Numbered from the stretch's first letter, positions 13,894 to 23,349 are shown. The stretch is DNA of 64,000 nucleotides from Solirubrobacter soli DSM 22325 (GCF_000423665.1 NZ_KE384069.1:299588-363587), one strand, 5' to 3'. Made by a program: numbers and translations. The notes: a model not told the origin generated them from the sequence alone.

Positions 13894-16493
13894 TGGCCGC
13901 GATCACCTTTCCCAACTACACGCAGATCCCCTCGCGCCTGAGCCTGACGGCGTGGCGGGCGATCCGCGCGGTCGTGTGGATCGGCGCCCTGATCATCGCG
14001 GGACTGCTGATCGCGGTCCCGGACACCGGCCTGCAGGTCTTCTGGAAGGCCGTGATCCCGACGCTGCCGGTGCTCTTCATGGTCGCGCCCGGCGTCTGGC
14101 GCAACATCTGCCCGCTCGCGACCTCCAACCAGACGCCGCGGCTGCTCGGCATCACCAAGGGCCTGAACCCGCCCGCCTGGCTGAAGGAGTACGGCTACGT
14201 GATCGCCGTCGGCGGGTTCATCGGCTTCGTGATGCTGCGCAAGGTCGGCCTCGACGACTCCGGTCCGCTGACCGCGCTGCTGCTGCTCGGCGCGATGGCC
14301 GGCGCCTTCGCGGGCGGCATGGTCCTCAAGGGCAAGAGCGGCTGGTGCTCGACCGTCTGCCCGCTCCTGCCGGTGCAGCGCATCTACGGCCAGACGCCGT
14401 TCGCGCTGGTCGGCAACAACCACTGCCAGCCCTGCGTCGGCTGCGCCAAGTCCTGCTACGACTTCAATCCGCGCGCCGCCTACCTGGCCGACCTGAACGA
14501 CGCCGACGGCTACTGGAGCGGCTACCGCAAGTTCTTCGTCGGCGCGTTCCCAGGCCTGATCCTCGGCTTCTTCGAGACCGCCGAGGGCGACATCCCGGGG
14601 ATGCTGCTCTACATGGCGGTCAGCACCGCGCTGTTCGCCCTCGCGATCACCTTCGTCAAGGTCTCCACCCACACGATCACCTCCACGTTCGGGGCGATCG
14701 CGTTCTCCATCTTCTACTTCGAGGGCGCCGCGTCCTACGAGCCGGCGACCTGGGGCATCCGCGCCGTCGCGCTCGCGCTCGCCGCGGTCTGGCTGGTGCG
14801 CACGTGGCGCAAGGAGAAGCCGTTCCTGGCCCAGGCCGCGGCACCGGTCGTCGCGGTCAACAACGCCGCCAGCCGCTCGATCGCCAACAATCGCGCGCTG
14901 AAGTCCGGCGCGCCCGAGGTCCACTTCGTCGACGACGACAAGACCGTGCTCGCCAAGGAGGGCCTGAGCCTGCTGGAGATCGCCGAGTCCAACGGGCTGA
15001 CGATCGAGTCCGGCTGCCGGATGGGCATCTGCGGCGCCGACCCGGTGGCGGTCAAGGACGGCATGGACTGCCTGAGCGGGATCTCCGACGACGAGCGGGC
15101 GACGCTCGAGCGGCTCGGCTACGCGCCGAACACCCGCATGGCCTGCTGCGCCCGCGTGCAAGGACCGGTCAGCGTCGCGCTCAAGCCCGACAAGGCCGCG
15201 ACCCCGAGCATCAGCAAGGTCGCCGGGTTCAGTTACGACAAGAGCGTCGCCAACGTCGTCGTGATCGGCAACGGCATCGCGGGCGTGACCGCGGTGGACC
15301 ACATCCGCCGCCGCCACCCGGTGACCCAGATCGACCTGATCGCCGAGGAGCCGCACCACCTCTACAACCGCATGGGCATCGCCCGCCTCGTCTACGGCAA
15401 GTCCGCGATGCAGGGGCTCTACCTGAACCCGGACGCGTGGTACGGCGAGCGTGAGATCGAGGTCTGGCTCAACACCCGCGCACTCCAGATCGACCGCGCC
15501 AACCGCCAGGTGCACCTGGGAACGGGGGAGAAGCTCCCGTACGACAAGCTGATCCTGGCGATGGGCTCGCGCGCGTTCGTCCCGCCGATCGAGGGCTACG
15601 GCCTCGCCGGCACCGGCGTCCTGCGCAAGGCCGACGACGCGATCCGCGTGCGCACCTTCGCCCAGCGCCACGCGGCCAAGCGGGCCACGGTCGCGGGCGG
15701 CGGCCTGCTCGGCCTCGAGGCCGCCTACGCCCTGCACCAGCTCGGCGTGCGGGCGACCGTGCTCGAGCGCTCCGACCGCCTGCTCAAGCGCCAGCTCGAC
15801 GCGCGGGCCGCGGAGCTGCTCCAGCGCTACCTGGAGGGCCTCGGGCTGGAGATCATCACCAGCGCCGAGACCAGGGCGGTGTTCGGCCAGGGCCGGCTGG
15901 ACTCGCTCGAGCTCGTCGACGGCCGCCGCCTGGACACCGAGATCCTGCTCGTCGCCGCGGGCATCCAGCCCAACGCAGAGCTCGCCCGGGCCGCCGGGCT
16001 GGCGACCAATCGCGGCGTGCTCGTCAACGCCCGGATGCAGACCGGCGACCCGCACATCCTCGCGGCCGGCGACGTCGCCGAGTTCGAGGGGCAGGTCCCC
16101 GGCCTGTGGCCGGTGTCGGTCGCGCAGGCCGAGGTGGCGGCGGACGTCGCCGTCGGTGGCTCAAAGCTCTATGACCCGGTCGTCCCCGTGACGATCCTCA
16201 AAGTCGTGGGCATCGAACTCACGTCGATCGGCCGCTTCGAGGCGGCCGGATCGCACGAGGAGGAGATCGCCCTCGAAGACGCCTCCGGGCGTTACCGCAA
16301 GCTCGTGGTGGCGGACGGCCGCATCGTGGGCGCGATCCTCCTTGGGTTCTCCAAGGAGGTCGCGGCCGTCCGCACCGCGATCACCCGCGGCTTCGATGTC
16401 ACTCACGTGCTTCCCACCCTCAGGCAGGGCCGATGGGACGTACTTACGGGCATGAGCGGAGAAATGCCGCTCGCGCCCGCCGTGCCCGCATAA
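13881..16493 (+). CDS. Membrane polyferredoxin - 2Fe-2S ferredoxin - FAD reductase fusion, copy 1
   Basis: An 870-residue three-part redox protein. Residues 1-330 are a membrane domain with several helices and the NapH/NosR-like motif GWCSTVCPLLPVQ (about 154), plus a 4Fe-4S motif CQPCVGCAKSC (CxxCxxCxxxC, about 182). Residues 345-440 are a plant-type 2Fe-2S domain (GCRMGICGADP and TRMACCARV); the usual third Cys is replaced by Asp. Residues 450-870 are a NirB/rubredoxin-reductase-like FAD enzyme (VVVIGNGIAGVTA; ILAAGDVAEFEG). The layout suggests NAD(P)H to FAD to 2Fe-2S to a membrane 4Fe-4S centre; the final acceptor is unknown. The ATG at 13881 is preferred over 13893 because copy 2 starts at the equivalent position. 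Confidence 0.85.
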   Translation: MDGLMAAITFPNYTQIPSRLSLTAWRAIRAVVWIGALIIAGLLIAVPDTGLQVFWKAVIPTLPVLFMVAPGVWRNICPLATSNQTPRLLGITKGLNPPAWLKEYGYVIAVGGFIGFVMLRKVGLDDSGPLTALLLLGAMAGAFAGGMVLKGKSGWCSTVCPLLPVQRIYGQTPFALVGNNHCQPCVGCAKSCYDFNPRAAYLADLNDADGYWSGYRKFFVGAFPGLILGFFETAEGDIPGMLLYMAVSTALFALAITFVKVSTHTITSTFGAIAFSIFYFEGAASYEPATWGIRAVALALAAVWLVRTWRKEKPFLAQAAAPVVAVNNAASRSIANNRALKSGAPEVHFVDDDKTVLAKEGLSLLEIAESNGLTIESGCRMGICGADPVAVKDGMDCLSGISDDERATLERLGYAPNTRMACCARVQGPVSVALKPDKAATPSISKVAGFSYDKSVANVVVIGNGIAGVTAVDHIRRRHPVTQIDLIAEEPHHLYNRMGIARLVYGKSAMQGLYLNPDAWYGEREIEVWLNTRALQIDRANRQVHLGTGEKLPYDKLILAMGSRAFVPPIEGYGLAGTGVLRKADDAIRVRTFAQRHAAKRATVAGGGLLGLEAAYALHQLGVRATVLERSDRLLKRQLDARAAELLQRYLEGLGLEIITSAETRAVFGQGRLDSLELVDGRRLDTEILLVAAGIQPNAELARAAGLATNRGVLVNARMQTGDPHILAAGDVAEFEGQVPGLWPVSVAQAEVAADVAVGGSKLYDPVVPVTILKVVGIELTSIGRFEAAGSHEEEIALEDASGRYRKLVVADGRIVGAILLGFSKEVAAVRTAITRGFDVTHVLPTLRQGRWDVLTGMSGEMPLAPAVPA

Positions 16494-16496
16494 GAT
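16491..16496 (+). promoter_or_regulatory. -10-like box (TAAGAT) before CNB copy 2
   Basis: TANNNT hexamer overlapping the stop of redox copy 1 and ending 6 nt before the ATG at 16503. Copy 2 of the cassette may have its own promoter; copy 1 shows no such box. Confidence 0.3.
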
Positions 16497-16502
16497 CGGC
16501 GG

Positions 16503-16949
16503 ATGCCGGGCTTCTTCGACTACCCCACGGAGGAGCCCGAGCCCGAGCACGGTCTGCCCGGCTTCCTCAACGATCGCGGCGAGGAGGACTGGGCGATGCT
16601 GCTCGACCACGCCGAGACGTTGCTGTTCCGGCCCGGGGACTCCGTGCTGCGGGCCGGGGAGCGCGACCGCGCGCTGTACCTCTTGGTTGACGGCTGGCTG
16701 CGGGCGCCGAGCGGCGTGATCCACCCGATCACGACGCTCGGCGAGGGCGCGTTCCTCGACGGCGGGCCGCGCGCGGTCAGTGTGGAGGCGATGAGCGACG
16801 GCGAGGTGATGCGGCTCAGCTACGAATCGTTCGAAGCGCTGTCGGCGCGCAATCCCGCCCTCGCCCGCCACATCCTGCTCGACCTGGGGCGCATCCTGTC
16901 CGCCCGCCTGCGGGCGGGTGACGACCACACGCCCGGATGGACGGGCTGA
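16503..16949 (+). CDS. Stand-alone cyclic-nucleotide-binding-domain protein, copy 2
   Basis: A 148-residue paralogue of the protein at 13441, colinear over its whole length (PGFLNDRGEEDWAMLL against PGFLEDRNDEDWNLLL). The binding cassette is LGEGAFLDGGPRAVSV at about residue 79: Glu and Arg are kept, while the leading Phe is Leu. It ends in PGWTG and overlaps the downstream fusion gene by 13 nt, exactly as in copy 1. The start lies 9 nt after redox copy 1. Confidence 0.82.
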   Translation: MPGFFDYPTEEPEPEHGLPGFLNDRGEEDWAMLLDHAETLLFRPGDSVLRAGERDRALYLLVDGWLRAPSGVIHPITTLGEGAFLDGGPRAVSVEAMSDGEVMRLSYESFEALSARNPALARHILLDLGRILSARLRAGDDHTPGWTG

Positions 16950-19501
16950 GCTTCCCGAACGCGACGCAGATCCCGTCGCGGCTGCCGCTGCGCTGGTGGC
17001 AGCTGATCCGGTTCGGGAGCATCGTCGTCGCGCTCGTCGTGGCGGCGCTGCTGATCTTCGTGCCCGACACCGGCCTCGTGGTGATGTGGAAGGTCGTCAT
17101 CCCGCTGCTGCCGCTGCTGTTCCTCGTCGCGCCCGGCGTGTGGCGCAACCTGTGCCCGCTGGCGGCGTCCAATCAGACGCCGCGGGCGCTCGGCATCACG
17201 CGGGCGAAGACCGCGCCGGGCTGGCTGAAGGAGTACGGCTACGTGATCGCCTTCAGCCTGTTCATCGGCTTCGTGGTCGCGCGCAAGCTCGGCCTCTCCA
17301 ACAACGGGCCGTTGAGCGCCCTGCTGCTGCTCGGGGCGATGGCGGGCGCATTCACCGGCGGGATGCTCCTGAAGGGCAAGAGCGGCTGGTGCTCGACCGT
17401 CTGCCCGCTGCTGCCGGTGCAGCGCATCTACGGGCAGACGCCGCTGCTGATGGTCGCCAACGCGCACTGCCAGCCGTGCGTCGGCTGCGTCAAGAACTGC
17501 TACGACTTCAACCCCCGCGCCGCCTACCTCGCCGACCTGCACGAGGGCGACAGCTACTGGAGCGGCTACCGCAAGTACTTCGTCGGCGCGTTCCCGGGGC
17601 TGATCGTCGGGTTCTTCGCGACGCCGAACGTCGGCTGGATGGCGGTGGCGGTCGCGATCAGCATCGCGTCCTTCGCGACGCTCGTGACCTTCTGGAAGAC
17701 CTCCGCGCATCGCCTCACGTCTCTGTACGGCGCGGTCGCGTTCAGCCTCTTCTACTGGTACGCGAGCGAGATCCTGCCCGAGCCGCTCACCTGGCTCGCG
17801 CGCGGCTGCGCGATCGCGCTCGCCGGGACCTGGTTCGTCCGCACGCTGCGGATGGAGAAGCCGTTCCTGGAGCGCGCGAGCGGGCCGGTCGCCCCGCCCG
17901 CCGGGACGATCGAGGGCGTCGGGGTCCGCACGATCGCCCGCCGCGCGGCCAACGCGCCCGAGGTCACCTTCGTCCCGGACAACAAGCGCGTCGCGCCCAA
18001 GCCCGGGCAGACCCTGCTCGAGGTCGCCGAGGCCGCGGGGATGACGATCGAGGCCGGCTGCCGGATGGGCGTCTGCGGCGCCGACCCGGTCGCGATCCGC
18101 TCCGGCCTGGAGTGCACGTCGCGGGTCACGGACGACGAGCTGGCGACGCTGAACCGGCTCGGTTACGCGCCCAACACGCGGATGGCGTGCTGCGTGCGCG
18201 TGTCCGGCCCGGTCGAGGTCTCGCTGACGCCGGACAAGGCCGAGGCACCGGCGCTCTCCCGCGTCGACGTCAAGTACGACAAGAGCCTGACCAAGGTGGT
18301 GGTCATCGGGAACGGCATCGCCGGTGTCACCGCCGCCGAGCAGCTGCGCCGGCGCCACCCAGAGGTCGAGATCGACCTGATCGCCGACGAGCCGCATCAC
18401 CTCTACAACCGCATGGGCATCTCGCGCCTGGTCTACGGCCGCAGCGCGATGCAGGGGCTCTACCTGAACCCGGACTCGTGGTACGAGGACCGAAACATCA
18501 CCGCGTGGCTGAACACCCGCGCGCTCGTGATCGACCGCGACGCGCACACCGTCGCGCTGGGCACGGGGGAGACGCTCCCGTACGACCGCGTGATCCTCGC
18601 CACCGGTTCGAGCAGCCACGTGCCGTCGATCGAGGGCTTCGGCGTACCGGGGACGGGCGTCCTGCGCTCGGCCGAGGACGCGATCGGGCTGCGCGCGTTC
18701 GCCCAGCGCCCGGCGACGCGGGTGGCGGCGATCGCGGGCGGCGGCCTGCTCGGCCTCGAGGCCGCCTACGCGCTGCACAAGATCGGGCTGCGGACCGTCG
18801 TGCTCGAGCGCTCCAACCGCCTGCTCAAGCGCCAGCTCGACGCACGCGCGGCGAGGATCCTGCGCGACTACCTCGAAGGGCTCGGGCTGTCGTTCCAGAT
18901 GGAGGCCGAGACGGAGTCCGTCGAGGCCAACGGTCGCCTGCGGGCGGTGAACCTGAGCGACGGCAGGCGTCTGGAGGCGCACATCCTGCTCGTCGCCGCG
19001 GGGATCCGGCCCAACGTGGACCTGGCGCGCGAAGCCGGGCTCGCGATCAAACGCGGCGTGCTGGTCGACGAGCGCATGCGCACCGACGACCCGCAGATCC
19101 TCGCCGCGGGCGACGTCGCGGAGTACGCCGGTCAGCTCCCAGGGCTGTGGCCGACGGCCGTGGCGATGGCGGAGGTCGCCGCCGACACCGTCGCGGGCGG
19201 CGAGAAGACCTACGCCGGGATCGTCCCGGTGACGATCCTCAAGGTCGTCGGCATCGAGCTGACATCGATCGGGACGTTCGAGCCGACATCGCCCGACGAC
19301 GTCGTGATCGCGCTCGAGGACGAGTCGGGCACGAAGTACCGCAAGCTGGTGATCTCGGACGGCCGGATCATCGGCGCGATCCTGCTGGGCTTCCAGGCCG
19401 AGGTGGCGCCGGTACGCTCGGCCATCACCGCGGGAACCGACGTCAGCACGCACCTCGAGGACCTGCGCAGGGGGCGATGGGGGGTGCTGGCGGGGGAATA
19501 G
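16937..19501 (+). CDS. Membrane polyferredoxin - 2Fe-2S ferredoxin - FAD reductase fusion, copy 2
   Basis: An 854-residue paralogue of the 13881 gene with the same order of parts: membrane helices, GWCSTVCPLLPVQ, the 4Fe-4S motif CQPCVGCVKNC, a ferredoxin domain with GCRMGVCGADP and TRMACCVRV, then the FAD reductase (VVVIGNGIAGVTA; ILAAGDVAEYAG). The N-terminus MDGLSFPNATQIPSRL aligns with MDGLMAAITFPNYTQIPSRL of copy 1. Many changes separate the copies, so the duplication is old and both are probably under selection. As in copy 1, Asp stands where the third ferredoxin Cys is expected. The ATG overlaps the CNB stop by 13 nt. Confidence 0.85.
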   Translation: MDGLSFPNATQIPSRLPLRWWQLIRFGSIVVALVVAALLIFVPDTGLVVMWKVVIPLLPLLFLVAPGVWRNLCPLAASNQTPRALGITRAKTAPGWLKEYGYVIAFSLFIGFVVARKLGLSNNGPLSALLLLGAMAGAFTGGMLLKGKSGWCSTVCPLLPVQRIYGQTPLLMVANAHCQPCVGCVKNCYDFNPRAAYLADLHEGDSYWSGYRKYFVGAFPGLIVGFFATPNVGWMAVAVAISIASFATLVTFWKTSAHRLTSLYGAVAFSLFYWYASEILPEPLTWLARGCAIALAGTWFVRTLRMEKPFLERASGPVAPPAGTIEGVGVRTIARRAANAPEVTFVPDNKRVAPKPGQTLLEVAEAAGMTIEAGCRMGVCGADPVAIRSGLECTSRVTDDELATLNRLGYAPNTRMACCVRVSGPVEVSLTPDKAEAPALSRVDVKYDKSLTKVVVIGNGIAGVTAAEQLRRRHPEVEIDLIADEPHHLYNRMGISRLVYGRSAMQGLYLNPDSWYEDRNITAWLNTRALVIDRDAHTVALGTGETLPYDRVILATGSSSHVPSIEGFGVPGTGVLRSAEDAIGLRAFAQRPATRVAAIAGGGLLGLEAAYALHKIGLRTVVLERSNRLLKRQLDARAARILRDYLEGLGLSFQMEAETESVEANGRLRAVNLSDGRRLEAHILLVAAGIRPNVDLAREAGLAIKRGVLVDERMRTDDPQILAAGDVAEYAGQLPGLWPTAVAMAEVAADTVAGGEKTYAGIVPVTILKVVGIELTSIGTFEPTSPDDVVIALEDESGTKYRKLVISDGRIIGAILLGFQAEVAPVRSAITAGTDVSTHLEDLRRGRWGVLAGE

Positions 19502-19529
19502 CGCGCTCCGGCCGGGCGTCTTCGGTGGC

Positions 19530-21119
19530 ATGAAGCCGAAGATCCGACTCGTGACTCCGTTCGCGATCGCCGCCGGGGTCGCGGCGTTCGCTCTTCCCGG
19601 CACCGCCAGCGCCGCGGTGACGTCCACGTTCGCCAACAACACGCTGACCGTGACCTCCGACGACGCGGGCGACAACATCACCATCGGCGTCGCCGGCGCC
19701 AACATCACCGCCCCGGGTACGGCCGGCATCCCGAACGACGGCACGGTCAGCCTCGTCGTCAACGCCGGCGGCGGCAACGACAACATCAACATCTCGGCCC
19801 CGAACTTCGCCGGCTCGCCGGTCGTCAACGGCGGCGACGGTGATGACACGATCGTCGGCTCCGCCCGCACGGACACGATCGACGGCGGCAACGGCAACGA
19901 CCGCATCACCGCCGGCAAGAACACGGTCGCCACCGACCCGGAGACGATCCACGGCGGCGCCGGCAACGACGTCATCATCTGGAACAACGGCGACGGCGAT
20001 GACATCAACGAGGGCGACGCCGGCGTCGACGAGACGCAGATCCTCGAGGCGGGCACGGCCGACGACGGCAACACGATCACCCAGGAGGGCACGACGACGC
20101 GCTTCGAGCGCACGTCGGGCGCGGGTGGCTTCAAGGTCTTCTCCACCAACACGATGGAGAAGCTCTCGCTGCAGTCCTTCTCGGGCAACGACACGGTCGC
20201 GACCGGCCCGGGCGTGCCGATCGCGATGAGCATCGACTCCGGCCCCGGCAATGACACCATCTCCACCGGCGACGGCCCGGACCGCATCGTCGGCGACCGC
20301 GGCGATGACACCATCAACGCCGGCGGCGGCGAGGACACGATGGTGTGGACCAACGGCGATGGCAATGACATCATGAACGGCGACGCTGGCACCGACATCG
20401 TCGAGAACGACCTCGGCAACGCCGACGACGTCTCGACCCTCAAGATGGAGAACGGCCGCGTCCGCTACGACCGCGTCAACGCCCCGTTCAGCCTCAGCAT
20501 CGGCACGAGCGAGGTCATGCTCCTCAACACGTTCGGCGGCAACGACACGCTGACGACCGCGCCGGACGTCGGGATCTGGCTCGACGTCAACGCCGGAGCC
20601 GGGAACGACATCATCCAGGGCGCCGCGGGCAGCGACCGCATCGACGGCGGCGACGGCAACGACGCCATCAACGTCCGCGACGCGCAGGCCGACCTGGTCA
20701 CGGGCGGACCGGGCACCGACTCGGCGACCGTCGACGCCGGCGACGCCGTCGGGGCGGACGTCGAGAACGTCGACCGTGCGGCCGCTCCGCAGCCCCTTCC
20801 GGCCCCGGCCGCCGGCGCGCTCACGCTGCCCAAGACCGCCAAGGTCAGCAAGGGCGTCGCTCAGATCAAGGTCTCGTGCCCGGCCGGCACCGCGGGCTGC
20901 GCGGGCTCGATCGCGCTCTTCTCGGCCAAGACGATCAAGGTCGGCGCGCTGCGCGCCAAGCTCGAGCTCGGCCGCGCCTCGTTCAACGTCGCGGCGGGTC
21001 AGAGCAAGACCGTCAAGATCAAGCTCGCCCCGGGCACCGCGAAGCTCGCCAAGAAGAAGAAGCTGGCCGTGACGGCGCGCGTCGGTGAGAAGACGTCGAA
21101 GCTGACGCTCTCTTTCTGA
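19530..21119 (+). CDS. Secreted RTX-like calcium-binding repeat protein
   Basis: A 529-residue exported protein. A signal peptide (about 1-27, cleavage near ASA-AVT) precedes blocks of RTX-type nonapeptides such as NGGDGDDTI, DGGNGNDRI and HGGAGNDVI at about 95-155, repeated near 240-290 and 365-390. Such GGxGxD repeats form calcium-bound parallel beta-rolls. The final 110 residues are a Cys-containing beta-sandwich (KVSCPAGTAGCAG) ending in a Lys-rich edge, a module often seen at the end of secreted proteins in this group. Acidic composition suits an extracellular site. No catalytic domain is visible. An adhesive or matrix role is a guess. Confidence 0.8.
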   Translation: MKPKIRLVTPFAIAAGVAAFALPGTASAAVTSTFANNTLTVTSDDAGDNITIGVAGANITAPGTAGIPNDGTVSLVVNAGGGNDNINISAPNFAGSPVVNGGDGDDTIVGSARTDTIDGGNGNDRITAGKNTVATDPETIHGGAGNDVIIWNNGDGDDINEGDAGVDETQILEAGTADDGNTITQEGTTTRFERTSGAGGFKVFSTNTMEKLSLQSFSGNDTVATGPGVPIAMSIDSGPGNDTISTGDGPDRIVGDRGDDTINAGGGEDTMVWTNGDGNDIMNGDAGTDIVENDLGNADDVSTLKMENGRVRYDRVNAPFSLSIGTSEVMLLNTFGGNDTLTTAPDVGIWLDVNAGAGNDIIQGAAGSDRIDGGDGNDAINVRDAQADLVTGGPGTDSATVDAGDAVGADVENVDRAAAPQPLPAPAAGALTLPKTAKVSKGVAQIKVSCPAGTAGCAGSIALFSAKTIKVGALRAKLELGRASFNVAAGQSKTVKIKLAPGTAKLAKKKKLAVTARVGEKTSKLTLSF

Positions 21120-21136
21120 GTGCCACCATGTAGCGG

Positions 21137-22357
21137 ATGAAGGACCTCGACCGACGTGGCCTGGCGTTTCTCGCGTCAGGCCACGCGGTCGCGGATCTCT
21201 GCCAGGGCGCCGTGCCCGCGCTGATCCCGTTCCTGATCTCGGAACGCGGATATTCCTACAGCGCGGTCGGCGCCCTTCTGCTGTTCGTGACCGTCGGCTC
21301 GTCGGTCATCCAGCCCGCGTTCGGCGCGTTGAGCGACCGGTTGTCGATGGCGTGGCTGATGCCGGTGGGCGTCGCGCTGGCGGCCATCGGGGTCGGGCTC
21401 GCGGGCGTGGCGCCGAGCTTCGCGCTCACGGCGTTGTCGGTCGGCGTCGGCGGCCTCGGCGTCGCCGCGTTCCACCCGGAGGGCGCGCGCTACGCAAACT
21501 ACGCGAGCGGCTCCCGCCGCGGGACGGGGATGAGCTTCTTCAGCGTCGGCGGCAACGCGGGCTTCGCGCTCGGGCCGATCCTCATCACCCCCGCGGTGCT
21601 GGCCTTCGGGCTGTCCGGGACGCTGCTGGTGGCGGTGCTGCCGCTGGCGATCGCCATCGCGTTGGCGCTGGAACTGCCCAAGCTCAAGGCGCGCACCGCG
21701 GAGGCCGCCGCGGAGAGCGCGGCCCGGATCAAGAGCGGCGACCGCAGCGAGGACGACGTCGGCGCCTTCGGGATGCTGACGGCGGTGATCTCGGTCCGCT
21801 CGGCGATCTACTTCGGGTTGCAGTCCTTCGCGCCGATCTGGTTCATCCACGAGTACGGCATCTCGGAGGCGAGCGCGAACGCGTTCCTCGCGGCGATGCT
21901 GGTGTGCGGCGCCTTGGGGACGCTGGTCGGCGGCCAGCTCGTCGATCGGATCGGGCGTCGGCGCGTGCTCGTCGGCTCGATCGTGGCGCAGGTGCCGCTG
22001 CTGCTCGGGTTCATCCTCGCGCCGAGCGAGGCCGCGGCCGGCGTGCTGCTGTCCGCGATCGGGTTCGTGACCGTGATGTCGTTCAGCGTCTCGGTCGTGA
22101 TGGGGCAGGAGTACCTGCCGAGCCGGCTCGGGATCGCGTCGGGCATCACGCTCGGGCTGGCGATCGGCATGGGCGGCATCGCCGCGGCGCTGCTCGGCGT
22201 CCTCGCCGACGCCACGAGCCTGGAGACGGTGATGTGGACGATCGTCGCGTTGCCGTGGCTCGGCCTGGTGCTCGCCAAGACGTTGCCGCTGACGCCCGTG
22301 GAGGCGCGGACGCTCAGCCGCCCAGTACGCGCTGCGACAGCCAGAACAGACCCATAG
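21137..22357 (+). CDS. MFS transporter, fosmidomycin-resistance-like
   Basis: A 406-residue major facilitator with about 12 membrane helices. The loop motif after helix 2 is GALSDRLSMAW, and GQLVDRIGRRRVL appears at the matching position in the second half. Overall pattern and length resemble the Fsr fosmidomycin-resistance subfamily. A charged loop of about 35 residues joins the halves (RIKSGDRSEDD). The substrate is unknown. The start is 17 nt after the RTX gene. Its last 44 nt overlap the convergent HupE-like gene, so its C-terminal tail RPVRAATARTDP is encoded antisense to that gene. Confidence 0.82.
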   Translation: MKDLDRRGLAFLASGHAVADLCQGAVPALIPFLISERGYSYSAVGALLLFVTVGSSVIQPAFGALSDRLSMAWLMPVGVALAAIGVGLAGVAPSFALTALSVGVGGLGVAAFHPEGARYANYASGSRRGTGMSFFSVGGNAGFALGPILITPAVLAFGLSGTLLVAVLPLAIAIALALELPKLKARTAEAAAESAARIKSGDRSEDDVGAFGMLTAVISVRSAIYFGLQSFAPIWFIHEYGISEASANAFLAAMLVCGALGTLVGGQLVDRIGRRRVLVGSIVAQVPLLLGFILAPSEAAAGVLLSAIGFVTVMSFSVSVVMGQEYLPSRLGIASGITLGLAIGMGGIAAALLGVLADATSLETVMWTIVALPWLGLVLAKTLPLTPVEARTLSRPVRAATARTDP

Positions 22358-23282
22358 CCGCCGCGGCCGACCCCGCGGCGGCGTGGGCGAAGCCGGACCA
22401 CTCGAAGCGCCGCACCGCCAGCAGCAGCGGGAAGACGACGGCGATGATCATCGCCTGCCCGAGCTCGATGCCCAGGTTGAAACCGATCAGCGCGCTGACG
22501 ATCGGCGTGCCGTTGGGGAACGTCACCGCGCCCGCGAACCCGAGGCCGTGGAGCAGCCCGAATCCGAAGACCACGAGCAGCCGCCGTCTGGACTCGACGC
22601 CGAGCACGTTCTCGACCGCGACGTAGACGATCGAGGCCGCGATCAGCGGCTCGACGATCGCGCCAGGCACGTCGACGATGCCGAGGATCGCCAGCCCCAG
22701 CGTGACGCTGTGCGCGACGGTGAAGGCCGTCGCCAGCTCGGCGACCTGGCGCAGCGAGCGCGCCCCGAGGAGCAGGATCACCAGGAACAGCACGTGGTCC
22801 CAGCCGAACACGATGTGCTCCACGCCCTTCTCGACGAAGCGCGGGAAGCCCGGGCTGTCCGCGGTCATCGTCGTGTGGTCGGGGTCGAACAGGAACGTGC
22901 CCTCCGAGCCGCCGAGCTTGTAGTCGACGACGTTCTCCATCGGCAGGTCGTAGTCGACGCGGAACTGCCCCTGCGCCTTCGGGCACTCCATGTCCAGCCA
23001 CACGCGCGTGTAGGGCGCCTCGCGATGTGGCAGCGGCTCGGCGCTGCGCATGCTCGACGTGCACGACTCGCCGTCGACCGTGAGCCGCACGGCGCCGGTC
23101 ATGTACGCCTCGATCTCCGCCTTGCTCTCGCCGGCGACCGCCACCAGCTCCTCGGTCTCCAGGCCCAGCACGTAGTTGACATGGGTCCCGTGCTGGCGCA
23201 CCTCGGCGAAGCCGGGCTTTGTGACATGGGCCTGCGCGGGCGCGGCGAGCAGGAGGAAGAGGAGGATGACCAGTCGCTTCAT
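22314..23282 (-). CDS. HupE/UreJ-like membrane protein
   Basis: A 322-residue protein. A signal peptide (ending AQAHVTKP) leads an external domain of about 140 residues with two Cys (GESCTSS; DMECPKAQ). A C-terminal membrane domain of about six helices follows, carrying the HupE/UreJ pattern GWDHVLFLVILLLG, FTVAHSVTLGLA and FGLLHGLGFAG, with His residues in several helices. HupE/UreJ proteins are linked to nickel or cobalt uptake. The fused N-terminal domain is the form classed as HupE/UreJ_2. No urease or hydrogenase genes are nearby, so the metal is uncertain. Confidence 0.82.
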   Translation of the reverse strand: MKRLVILLFLLLAAPAQAHVTKPGFAEVRQHGTHVNYVLGLETEELVAVAGESKAEIEAYMTGAVRLTVDGESCTSSMRSAEPLPHREAPYTRVWLDMECPKAQGQFRVDYDLPMENVVDYKLGGSEGTFLFDPDHTTMTADSPGFPRFVEKGVEHIVFGWDHVLFLVILLLGARSLRQVAELATAFTVAHSVTLGLAILGIVDVPGAIVEPLIAASIVYVAVENVLGVESRRRLLVVFGFGLLHGLGFAGAVTFPNGTPIVSALIGFNLGIELGQAMIIAVVFPLLLAVRRFEWSGFAHAAAGSAAAAMGLFWLSQRVLGG

Positions 23283-23349
23283 GGCGCGGCCACTGAACCA
23301 GCTGGCCTCGCCTATGAAGTGAACGAGTCGTTACGTCCTCATCCGATGC

